In this document: positions 46,152 through 58,523 of the stretch, piece after piece | How the letters are laid out: every line of letters starts with the position of its first letter | How positions within the stretch are numbered: the first letter of the stretch is position 1 | Assembly (NCBI GenBank): GCA_019787685.1 | Contig: JAHNUO010000008.1 | Location: 992,001 to 1,056,000, forward strand | Length of the DNA stretch: 64,000 bases | Direction: 5' to 3' | Origin: Chiua virens | Lineage: Eukaryota > Basidiomycota > Agaricomycetes > Boletales > Boletaceae | Made by a program: the position numbers and the translations under genes | The notes under the pieces: generated by a model | What the model saw: only the letters and a program-made list of their open reading frames with translations | Told to the model about the DNA's origin: nothing | Database searches by the model: none

Positions 46152-48805
46152 ATGGACTCTGAAGGCACCAATGATGAAGACTCAGGCTTGGGGGTGTATT
46201 CTGAGTCTGATTGTGGATATATGGGTGGTATTAATTGCCACATCAGCCTGAGTTCAGGCTCAGAGGACTCTGAGTTGGATGCCAGTGAAAATGAGGTGCA
46301 TACCAGTGTGCCAGAGTCGGATGAAAAAAGTCTTGAGGAACTCAAGGGTGAGGAACTTGAGACAAATCTCGAGAAGCTGAGGCAAAGGGAAAACAAGTCA
46401 GAGGTCAGCTCAAAATCAGGACACTATGAAACAATCTTGCAAGCAAAACTGTCTGCTACATGGAACAGGGCAAAAAAAAATCGCAGCCTTGGTTACAATG
46501 GGCTCTTGGACTGGACTCAGCGTTGACATGAGAAGGCTGCACGAGATCATGCGGCAGCAAAGGAGGCATTCAAAGCTTCATGAGTGTCAATTATGTGGGA
46601 TGGGAAATACATGGTGCTTACCCAACTTGGAGCAGAAAAGCTCCAGAGACTCTGATGATGCAAAGGTTCTTGATGCCACAACCCAACTTGAAGAATAATT
46701 GCAACATACCCTTTCAGAATCATGCTGATGCTACTGGCAACTCAGACTTGGATGGTGCAGGTGACTCAGATGATGGATGGATTGGTGGATACCTCTCTGA
46801 CTTGGACCTGTCTGATGACAAGTCTGTCACTGCATCCAAGCCTGGTGATTCCGAGACAGAAGTTTCCAACTTCGCAGGCTCTGAGTCAGCATCCACTGGC
46901 AGTGAGCTGCACCCATCAAACAATCCCAGTGGGCCAATGTGAAAGCCCCGAGAGGCTGTCCCTCTACTCAAACAACAAAAGCTTGATGTCCCCTTCTGAG
47001 TTCAGCAGGAGCGAAGAAGGGTGGCACAGATGTTGACATTCCAAGAGGGGTTGGAGGTGATAGTTCAAACCCTGAAGTCAAAGAAGACAGTGTTTGTGGG
47101 TGGACCAAGTGGATTACAGGCAAGGTGAGCATGGGCGATTCAGTCACATCTTGCTCTCATTGTCAAGAATGGGTGCTACACAATTGATGCGTCTGAACGA
47201 GCAGCTGAGGCCCATGGGTTTGCAGTGAAATGGGGTGGTCATCAAGTTTGGAGCTGGTCACAGGCATGGATTGCAACCCATGAGCTGCCTCAGTCATTCA
47301 AAGGATGTCATGCAAAGGTGTACTCACTTCTGAGTGACCCTGCAATTGTGGTGGAACTGCAGATGTATGTGCGCTCAAACAAGTAGGCAATCAATCCCGA
47401 GAAACTTGCGAAGTTCATCCAAAACAGGCTCATTCCCATCGAAGCAGAAAAGTATGCAAAACAGATCATTAACACAGAGATGCCCAATGGCCTTAAACAC
47501 TACATGGAGCTTGAACTTTTTCCAAGGATTCACTTAAAGGTTCGACGTGGAGTCTCGCTCTCGACAGCATGTCGATGGTTATGCAAAGAAGGATTCCAAT
47601 TTCTCAAGCACTCCAAAGGCTTGTATTTTGATGGTCACAACTGACCAGATGTTGTTGCATATTGCCAACAAGAGTTTCTTCCAAGGATGCAAGAATATGA
47701 GCATCACCTCGTCCAATATACTCTTGGAGATGTCGAGAAGGAGCTTAGCACACAGCCATCAAACTTTGTTGAGCAGTGTCTGGTTCTTTGTGCACATGAC
47801 GAGATGACAGTACAGGCAAATGATGCTGTTGATCGGTATTGGGTGTTTGATGATGAGTTTTGGCTGTGGAAGAAAGGTGCTGGACGAGGTATTCATTGAA
47901 GTGATGTCGTTTGCTAAACTGTGGGCCATTTGGTGGACACAGGTGTTTCAATCAATTATGGAAAGAATCATGACAGGTTTTGGACTGGTGAGTTGTTTGT
48001 CAAACAGGTAGGTTTATTATCTGCCAGTGGACTTGCTGCTCACTGTAACCGACCATGATAGCTAAAGGAAATGATCATCCCAACATTTGAACGGGTTCAT
48101 GGTGCAGGTTACCAGGCATTATTTCTCATCAACAATTCACAAGGGCATTCTGCATATGCAGAAAATGCTCTGATCTCAAGTTGGATGAATGTTAATCCTG
48201 GTGGTCAACAGGCACATATGCGCAATGGTTGGTTCCTCAGAGACAGAATCCATGTTGAGCAACAAATGGTATTTCCAACTCACCACCTTGAGTTCCCTGA
48301 TCAGCCAAAGGGTATCAAGGTCATTCTGCAAGAATGGGGCTTGTGGTCACACAACCTTTGTGGGAAATGCAAGAACAAGTGCAATGCCAACTCAATAGAC
48401 TGCTGTGGCAAGTGGATTCTTGAACTTCAGCCAGATTTCAAGGCACAGCAGTCACTGGTTCAGGAAGTAATTGAGGCAACAGGCCATTTGTGCATCTTCT
48501 TGCCCAAATTTCATTGTGAACTCAACTTCATTGAATACTTTTGGGGAAAGGTCAAGAGGTTTTTTCGTGACTGCTATGACTGCACCTTTGAAACACTCAA
48601 AGCTAATCTTCCTGCTGCCCTTGCATCAGTGGAGGTGAAAACAATCAGATTGTGGGAACATAGGATGCACCGTTGGATGGTAGCTTATTGCTCAGGTTTG
48701 GAGACAAAAGATGCCCAAATCCAAGTGAAAAACTTCAGCTCAATGAAGTACAAATCTCACCGACATGTTCCCGAGATGGTTGCACAGCTTTTTGATCATG
48801 TGTAG
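46152..48805 (+). pseudogene. IS630/Tc1-superfamily DDE transposase pseudogene
   Basis: Cut-and-paste transposase type frequent in basidiomycetes (family recognised from its C-terminal block). Seen: an acidic N-terminus (MDSEGTNDEDSGLG), then SATWNRAKKNRSLGYNGLLD ended by a TGA at 46524-46526, frame breaks at about 46,600-47,050, KSKKTVFVGGPSGLQAR (about 47,080), SDPAIVVELQMYVRSNK followed by a TAG at 47384, and PNGLKHYMELELFPRIHLK. The catalytic part (48,071-48,805) has ALFLINNSQGHSAY, where family members have Asp before NSQGH, and FHCELNFIEYFWGKVKRFF with its Glu kept. The D-to-N change, stops and shifts make it inactive. No terminal repeats were assigned. Confidence 0.78.
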
Positions 48806-49847
48806 CATAGCATTTAAGTCACGTGCTGTATATATATAGAAGGTGGCCAAATTCTTGTTGCTCCAATTATTATTTTTACTCAAAATTTTATCAAAAAAAA
48901 AACTGTCTTGTGCTTTTGTTCCCCTTCATCAGTAAATCCCTTGGGTAGTGTGCAACCCTGTCTATTATGCTACAATGTATTACACTCATCACAATGTAAC
49001 AGATAGGTCCCCCTTTGTACAACGGTAACCCAGCATGATGCCATAACTGTATGAAACTCTATTAAGTACAGCATCCTAATTCAGCTAAATTGTGAGCCAA
49101 TCTCAACAACAGCAAGTCCCTTGACAACACGACACAATTCTAGCTGCATGCATGTGTCACGGTGTATTGCTGTACAACCCTGGAACCAATCTTAGTACAT
49201 TATGACTCTGTTGTACTATATACTGTGGGGCACTATTGCACATTGTCGCTGTTTGCATGTTGTCGTACTGTCACATGCTGTCGTTGTATCCCACATTGTC
49301 GTCCTATGTACTACCTGTCATATCCCACATTGTCATACTACTGTCACATACTGTCATTGTGTCCCATGTTGTTATACATTGTCACGTTGTTGGGGATTTG
49401 TGTGTGGACCATGTGAGCATGTAGCATATGAAGGATGCAGTCACAAAACAGATTCTCGATTAAACAAGGAGTTAACATAAAGCATGGCATGAACACACGA
49501 CAAAGAAACACAGATGTGACGAAGAAATACAGGCCAGCCATGAACAGCATGGCAGCAGAACAAAACAAATGCAGATTTGGTCAGCAAATAGAATGTGAAT
49601 CATGAATGACATGGTGGCAGCATAAAAAACACAAAAGGCGAAGAACGAACAATGTGGGGGTGGAACAAAGATGCAATGGACTCAGAGGGGGGGAAATCAC
49701 AAATTCCAGGCAACACACATTGATACAATCAATCCAAGACAACCGCAAACTTCTTTCAACTACCTGCTGCAGCTTTAGGCTGCTTGGAATACCCAACCCT
49801 GGTGAAAAGTCATAAAATGCTATCTCCTGCACATTAAACAGAAAAAC
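48806..49847. other. Spacer with CATTGTC/CACATTGTCGT short repeats
   Basis: A stretch of about 1 kb. Between 49,230 and 49,400 words such as CACATTGTC, CATACTGTC and CATGTTGT recur irregularly, giving a degenerate low-complexity tract. No convincing gene is present on either strand. Confidence 0.45.
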
Positions 49848-52736
49848 CTACATTCCCACCTGCACCCATTCTCCGAGCATTCTCTTTAACTTTGTGCCAT
49901 GGTAGTCGTTCTCCAATATGGCATGCATTTGCTCGGCCAGCTCGTGACATGCAGATTGAACGTTTTGTGAATGGAGTTTGATGGCCTTTTCATCAACAAA
50001 ACCGTGTGCTCTGAACAACGAGAGTAGGGCATGAATATATGAGACGGTCAGCATCCACAGCCCTACTGAGTGAAAGATTGTGTACTGTAGCAGCGACAAG
50101 TAGCAGGGCTCGGTAAGGCACAGCGTCATGAAATTCAGGAAATTGTCACAGACTCTTGCCTGAGTTGCTGTAATAGAAGTCAAGAACTGTCTCCTTAAGG
50201 ACCAGATGAGCAAAATTGCTTGCTCTGCCCTGTATTTTCATTAGATTATCAGAATAACATGGCCGATCAACTTTACCTGCTCATCAGGTTCTCCATGTAG
50301 GTAGGTCAAGGTTGAGAGGAGATTATCAGCTGTTGCCATTACCAATGCAAGTCGGTCTTCATCCTTCCTCATAGTACTAGTAAGTGAGACAGAGAGGTTG
50401 TAACCTTGACATATGAACTCCATGGCTGACTTCTTGATGTCGCTATGAAAGGTGTGAGTGTCGTTGAATATCTGCAATCGATTATTAGATTTCATAGTGG
50501 CTTGTGAGATATACAAACCAGCCTAGCCATCGTGAGCTTATAGCATGGATAATATCCTACACGATGTTAATTAAGTCCATGCACTCGTAGACAGAAGAAA
50601 CAGACCTCGTTCAATCTCCCACTGATTCTTCTCAAAATGTGCGAGCACCTCATCAAGAACCTCCCGGCACTCAGTTTCCAAAGCTTTTCAAGCATCAGAA
50701 AGCCATCTTGAATGGCAATGTGAAGCCACATGCAGGCCTTAGCCAAGTCAAGGACTTTTCGCCACTACTCTGGATAGAATGCCATTGTGGTAGGTTTGGG
50801 AGCAATAGAGCCTTTTGGATTTTTTGAATAGTGTCCTCTCCTCTGCTTAGGGGATGCTTCAACATCCTCAGATGGACTTTCCTCCAGATCAGAGCGGTCT
50901 GCATTCTCAGGCTCTTCGTCGACCTTATTGTCCGCATACATCTCATTGTCAATAGCCAATGTGTCTGACTTGAGCAAGTTCTTGCATCTCTTCTTGGATG
51001 ACTGATACTCTTGCCCGCCATGGACACTATCCAGATATCCTGGAGATGGGGGGTGACGACGACAATTGGTCATGTGGTGACATGTGAGCAGATTGTATTT
51101 CACTCCAACCTGTAGTAAATGTAAATTAGAAGAGGAACATGGAACATGAAATTCTTACCCTCTCATCCCCCACATGATGGGAAAGCTCTCCACATTCTAC
51201 CACAGAAGCTGCAGAGGGAATGGTTGCCATTGGGGTAACTTGGGGATGTGGGGTACCAGTGGGGCATCGAGATGGTAAACCAAAGGTGCTGTTAGACGCC
51301 TTAGGATTGGTGGACATAGTCAGTCATGGCTGTGCAGGATGTTGCTGATTGGCCTGGCTAGTCACCTGTTTACCGACAGTGGGTTGAACAGCTGATGATA
51401 ACGGACGGATCTGACTGCGTGGCAGATGTTGAGTCTGCACATTGGATGACAATGGCTGGACTTGAGTGCTGGACAATGAAGGGTGGTCCTGAGTACCAGT
51501 GGGAAGAGCGAGAGGTGGTTGTGATGTGGGCCTTGTTTTATCTGGGATCTCATCATGCTCATCGATTATCATATCATTTGATATGAAATCCTTTACAGTA
51601 AGCATGTGTCTCGTTGAGCAAAAATAAGAACACATACCATTCTGATCGTCATAATCATCATATAGCCCACGATTATCGCCATAGTCTTCATACTGATCAG
51701 CCTCAGGAACGGCATTTGTTCCCTCCTCCCCTTCCCCCTCCTCGTCGCCGCTGCTATCACAGGCACCATCCTCACTAATGTGATGAAACTGATGGCCAGA
51801 ATCTCTGTCTGCATCCGACCTGAACCTCTTGGGCTGCGATGCTTCTTGGTTCAAGTCCTCATGGCCGTCATCAGACAACTCGGGAAACGATAAAGCAGAG
51901 CTTTTGCGCTCCTTGTTTCGCGTCCCACGGGTTGGGGGGGTCATTTGGGAAGTGGGAACACGACTAGAGTCATGCTGAGGGTTGGGTGGGAGATGCTGAG
52001 CCACCGCACAGACAACCTGCGGGCGGGCTGAGATGACATTTTCACCACGTGGATGTCAAGTGTTGGAAGTCTGAGTGGAAGATTTAGCTTGCATTGTGTG
52101 ATTAGAACCAGCTTGATGACACTTGAATTCATCCAGTGTCTGAGTTCCAATAAAAGCAGGCTTTGGGGGATTCTTGAGCTTGAAGCCAAATCGACTACTG
52201 TCCTGTGAGGAAACCAAAGTGCAAGCTGGTTCTGGTTCTGGTTCATTGGGTTGAGGCACCAACTGGTAGTCATAGAAGTCAGCGCACCAATGTACATCCC
52301 AAGGAAAATGGCCCACCTTTGGACCACCTCCAGCCAATGTCTTGGATGTATTCTTCTTAGGATGACGAGGAGTCGGAGCCATTACATTAACTGGCTCGTC
52401 ATCGGGAATGGCAAAGCGAGACTTCGGGAGAGGCGTGGACTCAATGCCTTGTCCTACCAGTTCCAGTTGCCTGCGGTGTCCACCTGTGCCCACATTGTTT
52501 CGCTTTGAACACCTCCTCTCAGTGGGTTGGTCTTTGGCTGTGCTGACAACCTGGGGGTCATTGGGTGTGTCTTCCAATGCTGTCAAAGGGGGTGACCCTG
52601 CTATTTCCGGGATAACAGGCAGTAATTTCTTAGAAGGGTGAGCAGAATTACAAGCCTTGGATGAAGCATCCCCAGAGGAGGAACTCCTGGCTTGCTGTCC
52701 AACCAGTGGACATTGCTTCTTGACTGGCTTAGGCAT
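49848..52736 (-). pseudogene. Large agaricomycete family gene with in-frame TGA codons
   Basis: Function unknown. Reading from ATG at 52736: MPKPVKKQCPLVGQQARSSS, a Pro/Ser-rich region, HFPWDVHWCADFYDYQLVPQ, a TGA at 52058-52056, then the same frame continues to QHLPPNPQHDSSR, an acidic tract (DSSGDEEGEGEEG), a second TGA at 51326-51324, and MSTNPKASNSTFG. Later exons give ECGELSHHVGDERV, NLLTCHHMTNCRRHPPSPGY, MAFYPEWRKVLDLAKACMWL, DTHTFHSDIKKSAMEF and RLALVMATADNLLSTLTYL. The C-terminal helical region resembles agaricomycete-specific proteins of the DUF6532 kind (weak, from memory). Both stops lie in otherwise open frame, as expected for CGA-to-TGA changes. Confidence 0.55.
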
Positions 52737-53832
52737 GACACAAACCACCAGCTGAAGGGAGAAGTTCGAATGAGTTGAAAAGGGTTTCCTTTTATAAATT
52801 CTTGCGTACGTGGTCACTGTCTTGGTTGTGTTGTGTTGAGGGCTTGTGGCATGCTTGTAGTTGCCTTTTACGTTACCATACAACAATGTACAAACCATGT
52901 ACCAGTAGTACCGCCCTGTACATCAACATACAGTGAATGGACCATGGGATACTATACTGAACATATAACTTAGAATGTAGCTGTTCATGTCTCTCTTGAG
53001 ATCTGGGTCACACAAATATGAGAATGTACAATGTAAGGAGTGAGATCCATGCACAGAAAAGGGAGAGTACATGAAAGCTTAAATTCCAAAAATACAAACC
53101 ATGTGTCACCAATGAACATGCTCAGTCTCCACTGGACGTGAGTAGTACGGTTGAGACGAGCTGTAAGATGAACGGCCACACAATACTGACACACAAGCTG
53201 CGACATAAAAGGGGTGATGATGAAAGGGGTGGGAGAAGTTACTGTGCTTGTTCATTGTCAATGAAGATGTACTACCTGTTTCCAGCCATTGTCAATAAAT
53301 CCGAGCTGGCATGCAACAAGGCGAGGAGCACGACAACTGGGAAAGTCAAGCACATGAGCAGAGCCTAATAGCGACAAAAAATGCATCGATGATGATACGA
53401 CTGTATCAAATGTACCCAGTCTGGCAATGGAAACAAGGGGGGGACTTAAATGGACAATGCAGCCGTTTCAGCTATCTGCCACAGGACAACCTAGCAAATA
53501 TTCAGCATGATTTGACAAGGAAACATCAGAGAAGATGGCACCAAACGACTCACCCAGAAGAGTGCGGGACAGGGTGAGAAGGATGGCCAAAATGTGTCGG
53601 TGGAATTGCTGGCGCTGCGCAGAAGGAAAAAGGCAAATCAACACGAACACAGAGCATGCAAAGAGCACACTTACCTGTGGTACCCACTACGACTCTTTCT
53701 CCACCCTGTTTTACCCGTATCAAAACATGCGATTGACATGCGTCCATATTGTTAAGGGTATGCATTTAATGGTGTTATCGTATTGAGCATGGCAGTGTGG
53801 TCACAGTGAGAACATTGTCAAATCCGAGTCGG
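52737..53832. other. Intergenic stretch, no gene seen
   Basis: About 1.1 kb upstream of the family gene. A TTTATAAAT-like stretch at about 52,791 lies 55-60 bp before the ATG and could serve as a TATA box. Small open frames at 53,138-53,786 have no recognisable content. Confidence 0.35.
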
Positions 53833-53834
53833 TA

Positions 53835-55417
53835 CAGTGGCTCAAACAACTGTCCCAATGTTTGCATGTTTTTCACTAAACACAATAAAATGCAGTAATC
53901 ACTAAACCTTACCCAAACCTGTGGGAATATGAAATATAGTACCTACTCCTGGCTTTCCATTGGACCAAGGGTTAAAGGATTTGAACAGGATTTGATGAAA
54001 TGGCAATCATTTCAAAATGATCACTCATTGGGACAGTTTTCTGACTTTATATAAATGTAAGTATTTAATATTTGGTATGACCTCCTTTGGTCTTGATAAC
54101 TGCTTAAAGCCTTCTATGCATGCTTTTGATCCATTTCTGATGCTATTCTGCACAAATATTCCCCCATTCCTCCACTAACCTCTCCTATAAATGATAAACT
54201 CCTTTAGGGGCACCTTTATAAGCTGAATGTCATTTTTTGAGATGATTTCAGGTATGTTCAAAGAAAGTAAGGTCTAGAGACTGTGCAGGCCAATCTAAAG
54301 ATGCAATCTCTTGATCTTTGACCCAGGTCTGAACTCTTTTAGAGGTATGTTCAGGATCATTATCTTATTGCAAAATGATATCACCTTCTGAAATTTAAAA
54401 TTCTTCAATGTTTTCCAGCAATCCCTGCCAAATTGTCACATACTGCTCAGCATCCATCCTTCTGTACATCTCACTCTCAACTCCCACTCCATTCCATCCT
54501 ATATAGGCCCATAGCCTCCTCTATGCTTGACTATACCTCTAGCAATCAACTACTCTCCTGCCTTTTTCCACACATACTCTTGTTTATATCACCCAATCTT
54601 ATTGACTTTAGTCTCATTTAACTATACAACCCTTTTCCCACCCTTCACAGCCCAATGCTAGTATTTGAAAGCATAGGCCAACCAACCTTTCTTGTGGCTC
54701 TTGAAAGAAGAGGTTTTTGTTCTCTATCATAGCTTTCAAAGAGGCTTCCTTGAGGGTATTTCTGACTGTCTGAGGTAGAGAGGAGTATCAATAATGGTAT
54801 TGATAAGTATAGTGAGCTGAACAGCATTTTTGGCCTTTCCAGTAATGATCTATAGTACAATAGCCCTTTTGCTGATAAATGAAAACTTTGAAGGGTGACC
54901 ACCAAGATGTTTAATCTTGTCTAGCTGGATTTCCTGAAGGACCCTAGACACTGTATACTTGCCCAGACCAGTTTTAGAGGTTATTTTCCTTGAAAAAAGC
55001 TTAAGAAAAGGGAAGGAGGCAGTATTGTCCCTTAAGAGCTGGAGATAGGTTTCATAATGATGATAGGAAAGTTACTATGAAATGGTGGGATTTATATGGT
55101 GCTAGCTGATGATAGTTACATAAATATAACATAATAGAACCATTATCAAATGTATGTAAGTACTTTCCAACATGTTAGGGTCTAATATATGTAATCCAAA
55201 CTTAAAGTCAAAGAACTGTCCCAATGAGTGATCATTTTGAAATGATTGCCATTTCATCAAATCTTATTCAAATCCTTTAACCCTTGGTCCAATAGAAAGC
55301 CAGGAGTAGGTACTATATTTCATATTCCCACAGGTTTGGGTAAGGTTTAGTGGTTATCACATCTTATTGCATTTAGTGAAAAACATGCAAACATTGGGAC
55401 AGTTGTTTGAGCCACTG
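53835..55417. mobile_element. Tc1/mariner element with about 210-bp terminal inverted repeats
   Basis: The left end CAGTGGCTCAAACAACTGTC and the right end in reverse complement are identical at the outermost bases, and both are flanked by TA (53833-53834 and 55418-55419), the Tc1/mariner target. The arms stay similar for about 210 bp. Each carries the 13-mer AACTGTCCCAATG near its outer end and the same word inverted at its inner end. Length is 1583 bp, normal for the superfamily. Confidence 0.9.
54060..55010 (-). pseudogene. Degenerate Tc1-like transposase
   Basis: On the minus strand, blocks such as GLGKYTVSRVLQEIQLDKIK and SISKRAIVLQIITGKAKNAV show the N-terminal helix-turn-helix region of a Tc3/Tc1-type transposase. 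Downstream, fragments such as YHFA, IYRRG and GIFVQNSIRNGSKACIEG-like text appear in shifting frames with many stops. There is no intact catalytic core. It lies centrally between the TA-flanked inverted repeats, as expected for the element's only gene. Confidence 0.75.
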
Positions 55418-55661
55418 TACATTGAGGGCACCCGGAGTTCTGAGAGCTGATGTTAGATTCCAGTTGTGTGAGTTAAACGTCAAACATGCACGATCTCACC
55501 GGATCCAATGTGGTATTGAGAACTTGAGAGAGGGAATTGAGTCAAAGTAGTGCTTGTTGTCACATAACATGTGATGATGATAAGGGAGTTCTTCATCTTT
55601 CTCACAACAACTATGCAGTTATCACAACATAAAAATGAGTATGAGATTCGTGCAAGCATGA

Positions 55662-57675
55662 CTATAGATATAGTGTAACTACAAGAACCATATTAGCAGC
55701 CTGTAATAGCATAGAAAAAGTCCTTATCAAAGTACTTATTGAGGAAAAAGGCTTGTGAGAGATGAAGACAATTAGTAGAACTAAGCCACTCATCTGCCCT
55801 ATTGCCAAACTGCAGAACGAGATGAGCATAGGATTGAAGCTAATCCACAGGAAAAATACCACCAAGTGGAATTCCGGATGCCCACATAGCCCTTTTGAGA
55901 ATGTGTAAACCAGTGGTATGCTCGACTAAACTATTGTGGTTTCCTTGAGGGACAATGTCGAAACGTTGTGCATACATCAGGAAATGGTTAGAGTACCAGT
56001 CTGAGATGGTGCCTGGCCCTCTAGGTGTGACAGGACACATTATGAGCCAGATGTTGACAATGACGTGACCTGTCAAGTCCTAGATGTTCAATGTGTCCAC
56101 GGATGTATGTAGAAATATACCTTGCAATCCACTAAGCAGCCATTGACACTGATCTTCTACATTCATGATAGCACTGTAGGGAATAGGTATTCCCTATGCT
56201 CGCATAGCACGTTTTCACACCCCGTCGTCACCCAATCCCGATCCTGATCTGTCTGCTTGTGTGAACTCATCCAGATTGCTGTATCCGCGCCCGTTTTGCC
56301 TGCCCTCTAGGTGCGACAGGACACATTATGAGCCAGATGTTGACAATGACGTGACCTGTCAAGTCCTAGATGTTCAATGTGTCCACGGATGTATGTAGAA
56401 ATATACCTTGCAATCCACTAAGCAGCCATTGACACTGATCTTCTACATTCATGATAGCGCTGTAAGGAATAGGTATTCCCTATGCTCGCATAGCACGTTT
56501 TCACACCCCGTCGTCACCCAATCCCGATCCTGATCTGTCTGCTTGTGTGAACTCATCCAGATTGCTGTATCCGCGCCCGTTTTGCCTGCCCTCTAGGTGC
56601 GACAGGACACATTATGAGCCAGATGTTGACAATGACGTGACCTGTCAAGTCCTAGATGTTCAATGTGTCCACGGATGTATGTAGAAATATACCTTGCAAT
56701 CCACTAAGCAGCCATTGACACTGATCTTCTACATTCATGATAGCGCTGTAAGGAATAGGTATTCCCTATGCTCGCATAGCACATTTTCACACCCCATCGT
56801 CACCCGATCCCGATCCTGATCTGTCTGCTTGTGTGAACTCATCCAGATTGCTGTATCCGTGCCCGTTTTGCCTTGGACTCTTTTATTTTATTTTTGATGC
56901 TCCTTATTCATACTTAGCATTGGCTAGACCATGTCACACAGCCCTTGCAGGGACGTTCAGGTGCCTCTCAAACTTTATACCGTACGAAAACCTTATTTTT
57001 ATTATTATCCTTACTTAGGATGAGTCTGAGGGTATTCCCAAGGACTATAAATTGACTGTATTGACAAAAATACAGTAGCTTTTGCCCGTGTGCATCTGTC
57101 TCACATCGTTTTCGCTCGACATTCATTTTCTGGCTCTCCTCGTATTTTCTCGATCCGGAGCAGACTGCCACGTCCACCTTTCTATCCGTTTTAATCCGGA
57201 TTCGCCCCAGATTCATCTCAGACTACTCAAAAACCATTATTCATCGTTCACCAACTCAGTGTTGTCCCTGGGTTGAACGGAATCACATTCCTTCACCCTC
57301 TTTTCTATTTCTTTCAATCCCCCTGAGTATTGCACTACAGCTGGGATATATTTCGTGACGATGGAGGTAGTCAGCTAACACTGCTCGCAGGTTGGGCAAC
57401 CTGAATATTTCAGCGCCTTTGTCGATGGAGACACGCTTGCATGAAGCATCATGATTGAGATGAATAGCTGTGGAACCAGCTATGAAGGTACAAAGGGGAG
57501 TTGGAACAGAACCGGGGGCAGAAGAAGAAAGTTGAGTGGCAACAGCAAAGAAGTCAGTGGCTTGGTGCTTTGGAGCCCATATATCATCCAGTATATTCTG
57601 AGTGTTGTCCACAGCTTGTTCCTTGTCGTCATCAGTGTCATTCCATGGCTCTTCAACGTCATCTGAGCTGGGTTG
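55662..57675 (-). pseudogene. Agaricomycete family gene split by repeats and cut by an LTR
   Basis: Two minus-strand parts appear to belong to one gene family. The upstream part (57,675-57,283) reads SSDDVEEPWNDTDDDKEQ, then ATDFFAVATQLSSSAPGS, STAIHLNHDASCKRVSIDKG and FRLPNLRAVLADYLHR. The downstream part (56,076-55,662) reads TGHVIVNIWLIMCPVTPRGP, GTISDWYSNHFLMYAQRFDI and SGIPLGGIFPVD. Between them lies the 286-bp tandem repeat. The upstream part stops exactly where LTR1 begins (57,676). I recall similar uncharacterised, repeat-linked agaricomycete proteins, but no function. Confidence 0.5.
56021..56878. repeat. Three tandem copies of a 286-bp unit
   Basis: CTAGGTG[TC]GACAGGACACAT recurs at 56021, 56307 and 56593, spaced exactly 286 bp, and the third unit ends near 56,878. 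Copies differ at only a few bases. Each includes GGAATAGGTATTCCCTATGC, which contains the near-palindrome GGAATAGGTATTCC, and CACACCCCGTCGTCACCC. The first 60 bp or so overlap the minus-strand family gene. Confidence 0.95.
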
Positions 57676-58299
57676 TGTTACAATTTCTTTCTTTTGTTTC
57701 ACTTGTACTCCTTCACTTCACTCGATACCTAGGTATCCTTGTACGTTCATCTGTACTTGTTCCTCTTTTACCTTTGTAACTCCACACCGGCTTTACCTGA
57801 GTGCTTACTCATTTCATTCTCGTCATCATCTGATGGCATCGCCCTCGCTCATTTCATTCTTGTCATCATCCAATGGCTTTGCATGTGTCATTTTATCTTC
57901 GTCATCGTCCGCTGCCTTCGCATCGTACAATTCCTCCTTTTGGGCCTTTATCCCTTCCACTCTTCTTGCCCACCCCCTTTTGGATATTGTGCACTTCCCT
58001 TTTGGCCCTTGGCCCTTCCGCTCTTCTTGGCCTCCCCTTTTAGTTACTTGGTCTGTGCACAATTCTCGTAGTATAAATACCTCGCAGCGATACTCCTGTA
58101 CTCTAGTCTTGATCTCCGCAATCTAGCTGAGTATCTCTGCTCCACTCGCCTCAGCACCTGTGACCACTCGACCGGACTACTCTTAGTCCTACTTGAACAC
58201 TCGGACTCATCGTAGTCAACCCTTGACTCTCGACCATCCCTCGGGTATAGATTCCCAACCGGACAACTCTCAGCAATGCCTGAGTTCTCACTCATCTCT
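57676..58299 (+). repeat. 5' LTR of retroelement 1 (about 624 bp)
   Basis: Begins TGTTACAATTTC, and aligns with LTR2, which begins TGTTATGATTC. The TATAAATACC promoter word is at 58071, 395 bp in; in LTR2 it is 381 bp in. The LTR ends just before C + TGGTAGCAACCC; the terminal CA seen in LTR2 has become CT here. The minus-strand family gene stops at its left border. Confidence 0.75.
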
Positions 58300-58300
58300 C

Positions 58301-58312
58301 TGGTAGCAACCC
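58301..58312 (+). other. Primer-binding site of retroelement 1
   Basis: TGGTAGCAACCC follows the LTR by one base. TGGTAGC is complementary to the 3' end of the initiator methionine tRNA (GCTACCA), the usual primer of fungal Ty1/Ty3 elements. Retroelement 2 has TGGTAGCAATCC at the same place (61,770). Confidence 0.65.
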
Positions 58313-58523
58313 GCTGACCAGAAACCCTTGTTCAACTCTTCAGCGCACCATGTATCAAGTGGTGGTTGTTTGAGTTATCACAGCCACTTGGTACTTGGTG
58401 CTTTTGTGGCTACGCTAGATCCTACCCAGAGCTATCATAACATAAGATCAAGACTACCTTTACAGCCTGCCCTCACGCAGCTAGCTGCCCACCATTTCCG
58501 GATGACCACCCTCTTGTCCTCTC

